Source: Achromobacter sp. RTa
GTDB taxonomy: Bacteria; Pseudomonadota; Gammaproteobacteria; Burkholderiales; Burkholderiaceae_B
DNA: 64,000 nt
Assembly (NCBI RefSeq): GCF_000757485.1
Contig: NZ_JPYO01000036.1
Coordinates: forward strand, 289,993 to 353,992
Direction of reading: 5' to 3'
The notes below the pieces were generated by a model, which ran no database searches, was not told the DNA's origin, and worked only from the letters and a program-made list of their open reading frames with translations. The position numbers and the translations under genes were made by a program. This document shows, in pieces, positions 16,707-24,835 of the stretch (positions within the stretch are counted from its first letter, which is position 1; each line of letters begins with the position of its first letter).

Positions 16707-19175
16707 ATGCGTAGCGAGCCTATTCAAATCGTGCTGGAAGGACTGAGACGCCGCCCGGTACTCGAAGTCACGCTGGCCTGTCTGGCCGTCCTGCTGCTGG
16801 CGCAGGCGCTCATCGGCGCGTTGAGTCTGTCCGCGTTGAACCGGCTGGTGGTGGACACCACCGCCGACCGCGTGGAAGTCATCGCCCGCCGCGCGGCGGG
16901 CAATATCGAAAACGGATTGCGGCTGGGCAAGCCGCTGGAGCAATACTTCGGCCTGCGCGATGGCCTTCAGGACAGCGTGTCGGGATCGCGCGACCTGCTT
17001 GGCGCCGCGGTGTTGCGGGCAGACGGCCAGACGCTGGCCGTGCAGGGCGAGTTGCCCGAAGGCGCGGTCGCGCTCGCGCAGGCGCTGGATCCCGCGGCGG
17101 GCCGCGACAAGCACGCGGCGCGGCGCGCGTCCGGCGCGCTCATGTCGGTGTCCGACGGCACGGTGACGCTGGCCGTGCCCCTGGCGGGCGCGGGCGGCAA
17201 TGTCGCCGGCGCCGTGGTCCTGTCGGCGTCCAAGGACGGCGAGGCCAGCCGCAGGCTGATCGTGGACAACCTGCAGGTGCTGCTGGCCGTCACCGCGCTG
17301 GTGGGCCTTGGGCTGGCGGCCGTATTCAAGTACCTGGTGCCGTTGACCTCTCTTGCCGCCGGCGGCCGCGCGCGTTTCGTCGTGCCGCTGCTGGCGCTGA
17401 TGCTGGCCCAGGGCGTCTATGCTGCCTACACGATCTCCACGTTCCGCTCGGGCTGGCTGGAAGTCACGCGCAATAATGTCGGCCTGCTGGCCGAAGGCCT
17501 GCAGCGCGATCTGAACCGGGTGCTGGGCTACGGCCTGACGCTGGATCGGCTGCGTGGCGTGGACGCGCCGTTCTCGCGCCTGGCGGCGACCTTTCCCGCC
17601 GTGTCGCAGATCGAATTGGTGGATGGCGAGGGCCGCGTGCTGAGCCGCGCCGACGCAAAGGGCGCGCTGGACGTGGCGGGCCTGCCGGCGGCGCGTCCGC
17701 GTTCCGACGACCTCACCCTGGTGCTGCCGCTCGGCGCATCCAATCCCAATCCCCGGGCGCGGGGCGACCTGGTGCTGCGCTTGTCCGACGAGGTGATCGC
17801 GGCGGGGGTGCGCAGCCGGGCGCTGGACGCCGTGACCGTGGTGGCCGTGGCGCTGGTGGCCGCCATCGAGATGCTGTTGCTGCTGTCGCTGCTGATGAAC
17901 CGCGCTTTCGCGGCGCGGGCGACCCTGCCCGACGGCAGCCGCGTGGGGCCCGATGACGAGTCCGAGATCGGGCGCATCGCCCGGCCCGTGATGTTCGGCT
18001 TCCTGTTCGCCTGGGCACTGCCGCTGGGCTTCCTGCCGCTGTACGCGCGCAGCCTGCCGTCCGGCGGATTGGACCTGCCGGCGAATCTTCTGCTGGCGCT
18101 GCCGATATCGGTAGAGATGGGCTGCGGCCTGCTGACCTCGCTGCTCGCGGGCAGCCTGACCGACCGCAGGGGCTGGCAGGTGCCCGTGCTGGCCGGGCTG
18201 GCGGTATCGTGCGCGGGCATGCTGGCCTGCGCGGCGGCGGGCAACCTGCTGATGTTCAGCGCGGCGCGCGGGCTGGTGGGCCTGGGTTACGGCCTGACCT
18301 GGATGGGGCTGCAGGGCTTCATCGTCACGCGCAGCCCCGCGCAATATCGCGGCCGCAACATGACGGGCGTGATCGCCGGGTTGTTCGCGGGGCATCTTTC
18401 CGGAGCCGCGGTGGGCGCGATGCTGATGGAGCAGACGGGGTTCCGCGCCGTGTTCGGCGTGGGCGCGGCGATGCTGGCGCTGCCGCTGGCCGGCGTGCTG
18501 GTGCTGATGCGTCCGTACATGGACCGCGGCCGCAGGCAGGCGGCGCAGGCGGCCGCCCGCACGCGCGCGCGCCTGTCCGATACCTTGCGGCTGCTGTGCA
18601 CCCGCGACTTCGGCCTGCTGCTGCTGGGCAGCGTCATTCCCTTTTCGATCGCGCAGGTGGGCCTGCTGTCGTTCGCGCTGCCGCTGTATCTCGAAGCCGA
18701 AGGAGTGGCGGCCTCCAGCATCGGACGTGTGTTGATGATCTACGGGCTTTGCGTGATCTACGTGGGGCCGCTGATGGGGCGTGTGGTGGATCGCAGCCGT
18801 ATCAAGAAAAGCTGGATCGTGCTGGGCGGCCTGGTCGGCAGCGTGGGCATGTTGGGCCTGTACTTCAACAGCGGCCTGCTGGCCGCGGCGGCTGCCGTGC
18901 TGCTGTTGGCGCTGGCCAGCTGCTTCGCGGGCGCATCGCAAGCGCCCTACATGCTGGCGCTGCCGGACGTGCAGCGCTATGGCGCCGCCGGGGCCACGAG
19001 CGTCATGCGCGCCGCCGATAAGCTGGGCCAGATGGCGGGGCCGCTGGTGGTGGGCGCCATGTTCGGAGCGGCGGGCATGGGAGCGGGCTTGGCGGCCACC
19101 GGCATCATCTACCTGTGCGCCACGCTGCTGTTCCTGCTGCTGGCGCCCGCACGGCCGAAGGACGGCGCGTCCTGA
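16707..19175 (+). CDS. btrX: BtrX-position protein: double periplasmic sensor fused to an MFS transporter
   Basis: An 822-residue integral membrane protein. A first helix (about 18-43) and second helix (189-212) flank a periplasmic domain. A third (225-245) and fourth helix (374-398) flank a second periplasmic segment, which includes an IELVDGEGRVLSRADAKG stretch like a Cache/PAS strand pair. From about 425 to 815 there is a full 12-helix major-facilitator transporter with a GSLTDRRGW loop. There is no kinase or phosphatase domain. It is divergent from btrU. Bordetella btrX sits among these genes and encodes a membrane protein; the name is applied by position. It may sense a compound that it also moves. 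Confidence 0.8.
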   Translation: MRSEPIQIVLEGLRRRPVLEVTLACLAVLLLAQALIGALSLSALNRLVVDTTADRVEVIARRAAGNIENGLRLGKPLEQYFGLRDGLQDSVSGSRDLLGAAVLRADGQTLAVQGELPEGAVALAQALDPAAGRDKHAARRASGALMSVSDGTVTLAVPLAGAGGNVAGAVVLSASKDGEASRRLIVDNLQVLLAVTALVGLGLAAVFKYLVPLTSLAAGGRARFVVPLLALMLAQGVYAAYTISTFRSGWLEVTRNNVGLLAEGLQRDLNRVLGYGLTLDRLRGVDAPFSRLAATFPAVSQIELVDGEGRVLSRADAKGALDVAGLPAARPRSDDLTLVLPLGASNPNPRARGDLVLRLSDEVIAAGVRSRALDAVTVVAVALVAAIEMLLLLSLLMNRAFAARATLPDGSRVGPDDESEIGRIARPVMFGFLFAWALPLGFLPLYARSLPSGGLDLPANLLLALPISVEMGCGLLTSLLAGSLTDRRGWQVPVLAGLAVSCAGMLACAAAGNLLMFSAARGLVGLGYGLTWMGLQGFIVTRSPAQYRGRNMTGVIAGLFAGHLSGAAVGAMLMEQTGFRAVFGVGAAMLALPLAGVLVLMRPYMDRGRRQAAQAAARTRARLSDTLRLLCTRDFGLLLLGSVIPFSIAQVGLLSFALPLYLEAEGVAASSIGRVLMIYGLCVIYVGPLMGRVVDRSRIKKSWIVLGGLVGSVGMLGLYFNSGLLAAAAAVLLLALASCFAGASQAPYMLALPDVQRYGAAGATSVMRAADKLGQMAGPLVVGAMFGAAGMGAGLAATGIIYLCATLLFLLLAPARPKDGAS

Positions 19176-19252
19176 CGCAGCGCCGCCAGGGCGAGGGCGC
19201 CGTCCCGTCGGGGAGGGTGCGCCTGCGCCGCGCAAGGCGCGCGCGCAGCCGG

Positions 19253-20428
19253 TCAAGGCCCGGCGTCCCGGCCGGCCAGCTGCACCGGCACGCGCGCGCT
19301 CAGGCCCGTGAGCAGTTCGGCGGCGATGGTGCCGGCCGAGGCCGCAACTTCTTCCACCGCCAGCCCCGATGCGCCCCATAGCGTGACGGGAGCGCCGATG
19401 CAGGCTTGCGGAACCGGCTCGAGATCCACGGCCATCATGTCCATCGATACGCGTCCCAGCAACCGCGTGCGCACGCCATCGACGACCACCGGCGTGCCGG
19501 TGGGCGCGTGGCGCGGATAGCCATCCGCGTAGCCGCAGGTAACGATGCCTACCGTGGTGGCGGCGGTCGCGAGGAATGCGCCGCTGTAGCCCACCCCGGC
19601 GCCAGCCTGCACGCGTTGTATGCCGACGATCTGCGAGTGCAGCGACATTGCGGGCCTCAGGTCCAGCTGCGCCGCGCTGCGGTCGGCGAACGGGCTGGCG
19701 CCATAGAGCGCCAGTCCCGGGCGCACCCATTGCGTGCCGGCCGCAAGCGCGCCATGGAGCAGCAGGGCGGCTGAGTTGCTGGTGGACACCGGGCCCGGAA
19801 GCCCCGCGATCACCTGGCGGAAGGCGGTATCCGCCGCGTCCACGCCATCGGATTCGTCGGCGCGGGCGTAATGGTTCAGGTGTCCGATGTCGCCGACGAG
19901 GCCGCGCCGGGCAAGCGCGTAGGCCGCTTCGAAGGCGGGGCGGTAATCCCCGGCTGAAAAGCCTGTGTGATGGATGTCGCCGGCGTAGCGCAGCCAGATC
20001 GCGGGACGCTCCGCCAGCGGCGCCCGCGCCAGCCATTCGAGCTGGGCGGCATGCGTGATCACGAGGTGCAGGCCCGGCGTGTCGAGCAGCAGGGCATCCG
20101 CGGGGGAATAGAGGCCGCCGTAGACGAGGATGGGGCCGTCCCAGCCCATCGAGCGACAGGCGCGCGCCTCGTTCAGGTGCAGCACCGCCAATCCGTCCGC
20201 CGCGCACAGCGCGGGCAGGATGCGCGCCAGGCCGTGCCCGTAGGCATCCGCCTTCACTGTCGCCCAGAGCCTGGGGCCGCCGGCGCCCGCCGGCAACGCG
20301 GCGCGCAGGCGCGCCAGGTTGTGCTTCACCGCGCCCGCATCGATGCGGGCGTGCAGGGGGCGGGCGGTCAATCCTTCCGGTCGGTAGGGAGCATTCACGG
20401 GCGGCATCAGTGCAAGGGCGTCGCGCAA
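19253..20428 (-). CDS. alr: Alanine racemase
   Basis: A 391-residue fold-type III PLP enzyme that interconverts L- and D-alanine for peptidoglycan. The PLP lysine lies in the signature VKADAYGHGL (Lys59). The second catalytic tyrosine region is seen in GVGYSGAF, and GRVSMDMMAVDL is the conserved C-terminal strand. It is slightly longer than usual (365-375) because of ~20 extra N-terminal residues; Met8 at 20407 is a possible alternative start. It is convergent with btrX (77-bp gap) and reads away from btrW in the same direction. It interrupts the type III regulator set. Confidence 0.95.
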   Translation of the reverse strand: MRDALALMPPVNAPYRPEGLTARPLHARIDAGAVKHNLARLRAALPAGAGGPRLWATVKADAYGHGLARILPALCAADGLAVLHLNEARACRSMGWDGPILVYGGLYSPADALLLDTPGLHLVITHAAQLEWLARAPLAERPAIWLRYAGDIHHTGFSAGDYRPAFEAAYALARRGLVGDIGHLNHYARADESDGVDAADTAFRQVIAGLPGPVSTSNSAALLLHGALAAGTQWVRPGLALYGASPFADRSAAQLDLRPAMSLHSQIVGIQRVQAGAGVGYSGAFLATAATTVGIVTCGYADGYPRHAPTGTPVVVDGVRTRLLGRVSMDMMAVDLEPVPQACIGAPVTLWGASGLAVEEVAASAGTIAAELLTGLSARVPVQLAGRDAGP

Positions 20429-20536
20429 CCGGCGCGCAGTCCATGCATGAGTGGCAGTTGGGCCCGTTTTGTTCGGTATTTTCTGTCTATGAAGAAAGGA
20501 AACCGATAGTGTGATTCGATCGCTTGCGAGGCGGAC

Positions 20537-20968
20537 CTAGGCGGCGCGGGCCACCAGCGTCAGGCGGTTGCGGCCGCCGCTGCGCGCATAACGCATGTCG
20601 TGCAGGTAATGCCGCATGAGCCGCAAGCCGTGGCCGCCGATCTCGGCGTCGTCCAGCGTAGCCGCCAAGGGGGGCGGGGGTGTTTTGGTGGGATCGTGGG
20701 GACGGCCGTTGTCCACGATTTCCAGCGCGACTTCTGCGTCGTCCTGGCGGCAATGCAGCGTCACTGCGGGAGGGGCGCCCGCGGCCGCGGGATCGTCGAA
20801 GGCGTAGTCCACGATGTTGGTCAATGCCTCGTCCAGGCTCAGCGACAGTCCGAAACCCAGCTTGGGCGGCCACGCGTCGCGTTCGGCAATTCCTTCGAGC
20901 CATTGCAGCGCGGCGGCAACGGCGTTCTGGTCGGGAACGAGGTCCAACGTATCGGGCTGAGGGGGCAT
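20537..20968 (-). CDS. btrW: BtrW, serine kinase/anti-sigma-type switch protein
   Basis: A 143-residue single-domain GHKL ATPase of the RsbW/SpoIIAB type. The N box is DEALTNIVDYAF, the G1 box EIVDNGRPHDP and the G2 box GGHGLRLMR. There is no transmembrane segment or sensor. In the partner switch BtrW phosphorylates BtrV, and BtrU removes the phosphate. It is divergent from btrV across a 164-bp gap. The gene is intact and of normal length for the family. Confidence 0.92.
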   Translation of the reverse strand: MPPQPDTLDLVPDQNAVAAALQWLEGIAERDAWPPKLGFGLSLSLDEALTNIVDYAFDDPAAAGAPPAVTLHCRQDDAEVALEIVDNGRPHDPTKTPPPPLAATLDDAEIGGHGLRLMRHYLHDMRYARSGGRNRLTLVARAA

Positions 20969-21132
20969 GAGTCGCCTTGCGTTCAGTGGAGCACGTGCAG
21001 GCGCAAGTATGCACGATAGCCATGCGTGGCGAACAGAGCGTGAGAGACTGCGCCGGCTCGCGTATCATCTCGCCATCGCGCCGCCGTCCTCCTGCGCAGG
21101 TGCCGGGCGCCGGCCACTTTTCGGGAACCGCT

Positions 21133-21468
21133 ATGAATCTCGCAATAGAAAAAATCGGAGAAGTCCTGGTTGTCTCGCCCGAAGGCCAGATCAACAGCGC
21201 CAACGCGGCGGGCGTCGAGTCCGATTTGCTGTCCCACGTGGAAAAAGGCGAAAGCCGTTTCGTGCTGGACCTGTCCAACCTGAACTACATCTCCAGCGCC
21301 GGCCTGCGCGTCGTGCTGGTGCTGGCCAAGCGGTTGAAGCAGGGCGCCGGCGCGCTGGTTCTGTGCGCCCTGCAGCCGCATGTGCGCGAAGTGTTCGATA
21401 TCAGCGGCTTTCTCTCCATACTGACGGTCGTCGACACGCGCGAGGACGCGGTCGCGAAGGTCGCTTGA
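21133..21468 (+). CDS. btrV: BtrV, STAS-domain anti-sigma antagonist
   Basis: A 111-residue STAS domain protein (SpoIIAA/RsbV type). The open frame extends upstream, but ATG 21133 gives the standard beginning MNLAIEKIGEVLVVSPEGQI. The phosphorylation loop is LNYISSAGLRVVL; by comparison with SpoIIAA the target is probably Ser55. When dephosphorylated by BtrU it binds BtrW and frees its partner. It ends 9 bp from the tail of a small gene on the other strand. Confidence 0.94.
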   Translation: MNLAIEKIGEVLVVSPEGQINSANAAGVESDLLSHVEKGESRFVLDLSNLNYISSAGLRVVLVLAKRLKQGAGALVLCALQPHVREVFDISGFLSILTVVDTREDAVAKVA

Positions 21469-21477
21469 CGCGCGGGT

Positions 21478-21708
21478 TCAACCCTTGCGGTGTTCGTAGG
21501 ACGTGTCCAGCACGTCGTCTTCAGGAGTGATGACGCCGGGCTCGCCGGGTTCTGCAACGGCGCGTCCGCGCCGCGGCATGCCCGCCACGAGCTTGCTGCT
21601 CTGGTCGGGCATCGGCATGACCTCGGTGCCTTTGCGCGGATCGGTGGCGGCAGGCTTCTCGGTTTCGGCGGCCTTGGCGGCATTGGGATCTGGGGCAGTT
21701 TTCAACAT
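21478..21708 (-). CDS. Small hydrophilic protein of unknown function
   Basis: A 76-residue, Pro-, Glu- and Lys-rich protein with no signal peptide or membrane segment and probably little fixed structure. A GGAG ribosome site lies 9 bp before the ATG on the minus strand, which supports it as a real gene. It is convergent with btrV (9-bp gap) and divergent from the nadQ-like gene. I do not recognise a family. Confidence 0.6.
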   Translation of the reverse strand: MLKTAPDPNAAKAAETEKPAATDPRKGTEVMPMPDQSSKLVAGMPRRGRAVAEPGEPGVITPEDDVLDTSYEHRKG

Positions 21709-21872
21709 GATGATTGCTCCGCTTGCGGGCGTCCCAGGATGGCGACGCGCCTGATTCCAGCTTCATCTTAGGACGGCGCGGCGCCGCGGTGGCGCACCTG
21801 GCCTGTCACGTTTGCAAGGGGCTGTTGCAGAGCCCGAACCTTATAATTTCCGGCGCCTCGCGGCTTTGCGGC

Positions 21873-22841
21873 ATGGCGCCAGGTTTTCACATTTTCCATA
21901 CGCCTACCTTGACTGAATCCGTCGAACGCTCCCTCCATGCAGAACTCGTCGCCGTGCTCGTCGCCGTTACCAACGGCGAGCCGCGGGTGCTGACGACCGA
22001 GGACGCGCGCGCCTTGCCGGCGGGGCCCTTCGAGCTGTCGCACCGTTCGCTGCAGGCGGGCCTGCGCGCCTGGGTGGAAGCGCAGACCCACCACCCGCTG
22101 GGCTATGTGGAACAGCTCTACACCTTCGCCGACGGCGACCGCTCCGACGAATCCGGCGCGCGCGTGATGTCGGTGAGCTACCTGGGGCTGACGCGCGAAG
22201 CCGGCGAAACCGGCGTGGCGCAGGTCGGCTGGCAGGACTGGTACCGCTACTTTCCCTGGGAAGACCGGCGCGCCGGAACGCCTGCGCTGGTCGACGAGCA
22301 GATCGTGCCGCGGCTGGCGGCCTGGTGCGAAGACAGCGCCGATGCGGCCGTGCGCAATCGCCGCCGGCAGCGCGCCGCCATCACTTTCGGGCTGGAAGGC
22401 GCCTCCTGGAACGAGGATATGGTGCTGCAGCGCTACGAACTGCTGTTCGAGGCCGGAATGGTGCCGGAAGCGGCGCGGCGCGGCCGCGGCAGCGGCGCCG
22501 CAGTGCCGGGCGAGCCCATGCGGCACGACCATCGTCGTATCCTGGCCACCGGGATTGCGCGCCTGCGCGCCAAGATCAAGTACCGGCCCGTGGTGTTCGA
22601 ATTGATGCCCGCGCAGTTCACCCTGCTGCAGCTGCAGATGGCGGTCGAGGCCTTGGCCGGGCGCGCTTTGCACAAGCAGAATTTCCGCCGCCTCATCGAG
22701 CAGCAGGCGCTGGTGGAAGAAACCGGCGAAATGGCGACCGGCACGGCCGGCCGGCCCGCCAAGCTGTTCCGCTTCCGCCGCGACGTGCTGCTCGAGCGCG
22801 CCATCGCCGGCAGCAAATTGCCTCTGTCCCGCGCGCTTTGA
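21873..22841 (+). CDS. nadQ: NadQ-like Nudix-related NAD biosynthesis regulator
   Basis: A 322-residue protein with an N-terminal Nudix-derived, probably non-catalytic domain (AVLVAVTNGEPRVLTTE, LPAGPFELSHRSLQAGLRAWVEAQT, LGYVEQLYTF) and a C-terminal winged helix (about 225-305, IKYRPVVFELMPAQFTLLQLQ and HKQNFRRLIEQQALVEETG). This is the NrtR/NadQ architecture (COG4111 type); such regulators repress NAD synthesis genes and respond to nucleotide ligands. It lies directly upstream of nadC, with an operator-like palindrome between them. The start at ATG 21873 is chosen because upstream sequence is not conserved-looking; ATG at later positions is possible. Confidence 0.8.
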   Translation: MAPGFHIFHTPTLTESVERSLHAELVAVLVAVTNGEPRVLTTEDARALPAGPFELSHRSLQAGLRAWVEAQTHHPLGYVEQLYTFADGDRSDESGARVMSVSYLGLTREAGETGVAQVGWQDWYRYFPWEDRRAGTPALVDEQIVPRLAAWCEDSADAAVRNRRRQRAAITFGLEGASWNEDMVLQRYELLFEAGMVPEAARRGRGSGAAVPGEPMRHDHRRILATGIARLRAKIKYRPVVFELMPAQFTLLQLQMAVEALAGRALHKQNFRRLIEQQALVEETGEMATGTAGRPAKLFRFRRDVLLERAIAGSKLPLSRAL

Positions 22842-22844
22842 TGC

Positions 22845-22876
22845 TTGACAAGCTTTATGCTCGCTCTTAGCATAAA
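22845..22876 (+). promoter_or_regulatory. nadC promoter with overlapping NadQ-type operator
   Basis: A perfect -35 box TTGACA (22845-22850) is followed after 17 bp by TAGCAT (22868-22873). An inverted repeat TTTATGCT-N7-AGCATAAA (22854-22861 and 22869-22876) covers the spacer and the -10 box. This is the classic layout for repression by RNA polymerase exclusion. The neighbouring regulator gene makes NadQ the natural ligand-responsive repressor, but that link is inferred. Confidence 0.75.
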
Positions 22877-22880
22877 TGGT

Positions 22881-22905
22881 GCGCAATCCTTGCGCGCCTT
22901 TTTTT
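22881..22905 (+). terminator. Terminator-like hairpin in the nadQ-nadC gap
   Basis: GCGCAA and TTGCGC form a 6-bp stem with a TCC loop, and three bases later there is a run of seven T. It lies after the nadC promoter and before nadC. It probably ends nadQ transcripts; in a nadC transcript it would sit at the extreme 5' end, too early for normal termination. Confidence 0.5.
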
Positions 22906-22923
22906 ACTCTCAAAATACTCAAA

Positions 22924-23808
22924 ATGAGCATTAAATCCGCAGCGCCTTCGACCGCCTCCCGCCTGGCCGTCCCCCCCTTGCCGGAAGTCATGCTGGAGCC
23001 GCTGGTGCGCGCGGCCCTGCTTGAAGACCTGGGCCGCGCAGGCGACCTGACCACCGACGCCATCGTGCCGGCCGACGCCGTGGCGGAAACCCGGCTGGTG
23101 GCCCGCCAGGACGGCGTGCTGGCCGGCCTGGACCTGGCGCGCCTGGCATTCCGCGCGATGGACCCGGGCATTGAGTTCTCGGTTTCGCGGCGTGACGGGG
23201 CCGACCTGCGGCCCGGCACGGAAATCGCCCGCATACGCGGCAATGCCCGCGCCATGCTGACCGCCGAGCGCGTGGCCTTGAACTTCCTGTGCCACCTGAG
23301 CGGCGTGGCCAGCGCCACGGCCTCCATCGCGCGCGCCATCGCGGGCCATGGCGCCCGGGTGACCTGCACGCGCAAGACCATGCCGGGCCTGCGCGCGGTG
23401 CAGAAGTACGCGGTGCGTGTCGGCGGGGGTAGCAATCACCGCCACGGGCTCGACGACGCGGTGCTGATCAAGGACAACCACATCGCGCTGGCGGGCGGGG
23501 TGGCCACTGCGGTCGAGCGGGCCCGGGCCGGCGTCGGCCACATGGTCAAGATCGAACTGGAAGTGGACACGCTGGAACAGCTGGAAGTGGCGCTGTCCCT
23601 GGGCGTGGACGTGGTGCTGCTCGACAACATGAGCCTGGAAGACCTGCGCCGGGCCGTTGCCATGGCGCGTGGCCGCGCCATCACGGAAGCTTCGGGCCGC
23701 ATCACGCCCGAAACCGCCGAGGCGGTGGCCGCCACCGGCGTGGACCAGATCGCCGTCGGCTGGATCACGCATAGCGCCAAGGTGCTGGACATCGGCCTGG
23801 ACGCCTGA
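22924..23808 (+). CDS. nadC: Nicotinate-nucleotide pyrophosphorylase (quinolinate phosphoribosyltransferase)
   Basis: A 294-residue enzyme that makes nicotinate mononucleotide from quinolinate and PRPP, the entry to NAD. Signature TRKTMPGLRAVQKYAVRVGG followed by NHRHGLDDAVLIKDNH is diagnostic. The C-terminal barrel shows VDVVLLDNMS and TEASGRITPE. ATG 22876 is in frame but lies at the promoter, so I start at ATG 22924. Regulation by the upstream NadQ-like gene is likely. nadA and nadB are not in the window. Confidence 0.96.
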   Translation: MSIKSAAPSTASRLAVPPLPEVMLEPLVRAALLEDLGRAGDLTTDAIVPADAVAETRLVARQDGVLAGLDLARLAFRAMDPGIEFSVSRRDGADLRPGTEIARIRGNARAMLTAERVALNFLCHLSGVASATASIARAIAGHGARVTCTRKTMPGLRAVQKYAVRVGGGSNHRHGLDDAVLIKDNHIALAGGVATAVERARAGVGHMVKIELEVDTLEQLEVALSLGVDVVLLDNMSLEDLRRAVAMARGRAITEASGRITPETAEAVAATGVDQIAVGWITHSAKVLDIGLDA

Positions 23809-23833
23809 GTCTTTCCGCCACGCAGATCCGCAA

Positions 23834-24820
23834 ATGAAACGCCTGTTTCGATCCGTTCTCCCGATAGCCGTGCTATCGCTGGCCGCCTGCGGCAATCCGC
23901 CGTCGGGCGAGGCGCCCAAGGACGCCGCCTATCCGTCCCACCCGATCACGATCGTCGTGACGTTCCCGCCCGGCGGCGGCACCGACCTGCTGGCGCGCCG
24001 CATCGGGGCCAGCCTGCAGGAACAGCTGGGCCAGCCCGTGGTGGTGGAAAACCGCCCCGGCGCCAGCGGCAATATCGGCGCGCGCGTCGTGGCCGAGTCG
24101 CCGCCCGACGGCTACACGCTGCTGATGGTGAACAGCTCGTTCGCCATCAATCCGGGCGTCTACCGCAATCTGGGTTTTTCGCCCGCCAAGGATTTCGCGG
24201 CGGTCATCAACGTGGCTTTCGTGCCGTCGGTTTTCGTGGTGCCGGCCGCCTCGGACCTGCATGGCCTGGACGACGCGCTGGAAGCGGCGAGGTCGGGCAA
24301 GCCTCTGCCGTTCGCCTCCTGCGGCAATGGCACCCCGCAGCATCTGGCCGGCGAGATGCTGGCGCGCGCGGCCGGCGCGCCCTTGCAGCACGTGCCTTAC
24401 AAAGGCTGCGGGCCGGCGCTGACCGACGTGGTTGCGGGTCAGGTGGGCATGGGCGTGGTCACCGCATCGAGCGCGGCGCCGCTGATCGCGGCCGGCAAGC
24501 TGCGCGCCCTGGCGGTCACCTCGGCGGCGCGCTCGCCGCTGATGCCGAGCGTGCCCACGGTCGCCGAGCAAGGCGTGCCCGGGTACGCCCTGGACCAGTG
24601 GCATGGCCTGCTGGCGCCCGCGGCCACGCCGCCGGCGGTGGTGGCCAAGCTGAACGCGGAGGTGGCGAAGATCGTCCTCCGCCCCGACGTGCAGGCCTCG
24701 TTGCGCGAGCAGGGCTTTACGCCGGCAAGCAGCACGCCGGACGGTTTCCAGGACATGATCGCCGCCGACATGGGCAGCTATGGCGCGCTGACCGCGTCGA
24801 TCGGCTTGAGAGCGGACTAA
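23834..24820 (+). CDS. Bug-family (tripartite tricarboxylate receptor) lipoprotein
   Basis: A 328-residue solute-binding protein of the Bug/TctC family, abundant in Bordetella. The signal ends with lipobox LAAC (Cys18 or so), so it is anchored as a lipoprotein. Family motifs are ITIVVTFPPGGGTDLLAR, VVENRPGASGNIG, HVPYKG and MPSVPTVAEQGVPGY. No TctA/TctB membrane genes are adjacent, as is common for orphan Bug receptors. It starts 25 bp after nadC. The substrate cannot be told from sequence; a pyridine carboxylate would fit the neighbour but is a guess. Confidence 0.92.
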   Translation: MKRLFRSVLPIAVLSLAACGNPPSGEAPKDAAYPSHPITIVVTFPPGGGTDLLARRIGASLQEQLGQPVVVENRPGASGNIGARVVAESPPDGYTLLMVNSSFAINPGVYRNLGFSPAKDFAAVINVAFVPSVFVVPAASDLHGLDDALEAARSGKPLPFASCGNGTPQHLAGEMLARAAGAPLQHVPYKGCGPALTDVVAGQVGMGVVTASSAAPLIAAGKLRALAVTSAARSPLMPSVPTVAEQGVPGYALDQWHGLLAPAATPPAVVAKLNAEVAKIVLRPDVQASLREQGFTPASSTPDGFQDMIAADMGSYGALTASIGLRAD

Positions 24821-24835
24821 TCAGGCCGCTGCCTG

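Noticed and set aside
16575..20444. A 1289-residue minus-strand frame across btrX and alr
   Set aside because: The real genes there are btrX (+) and alr in another minus frame. The long frame is Arg/Gln/His-rich with no motif.
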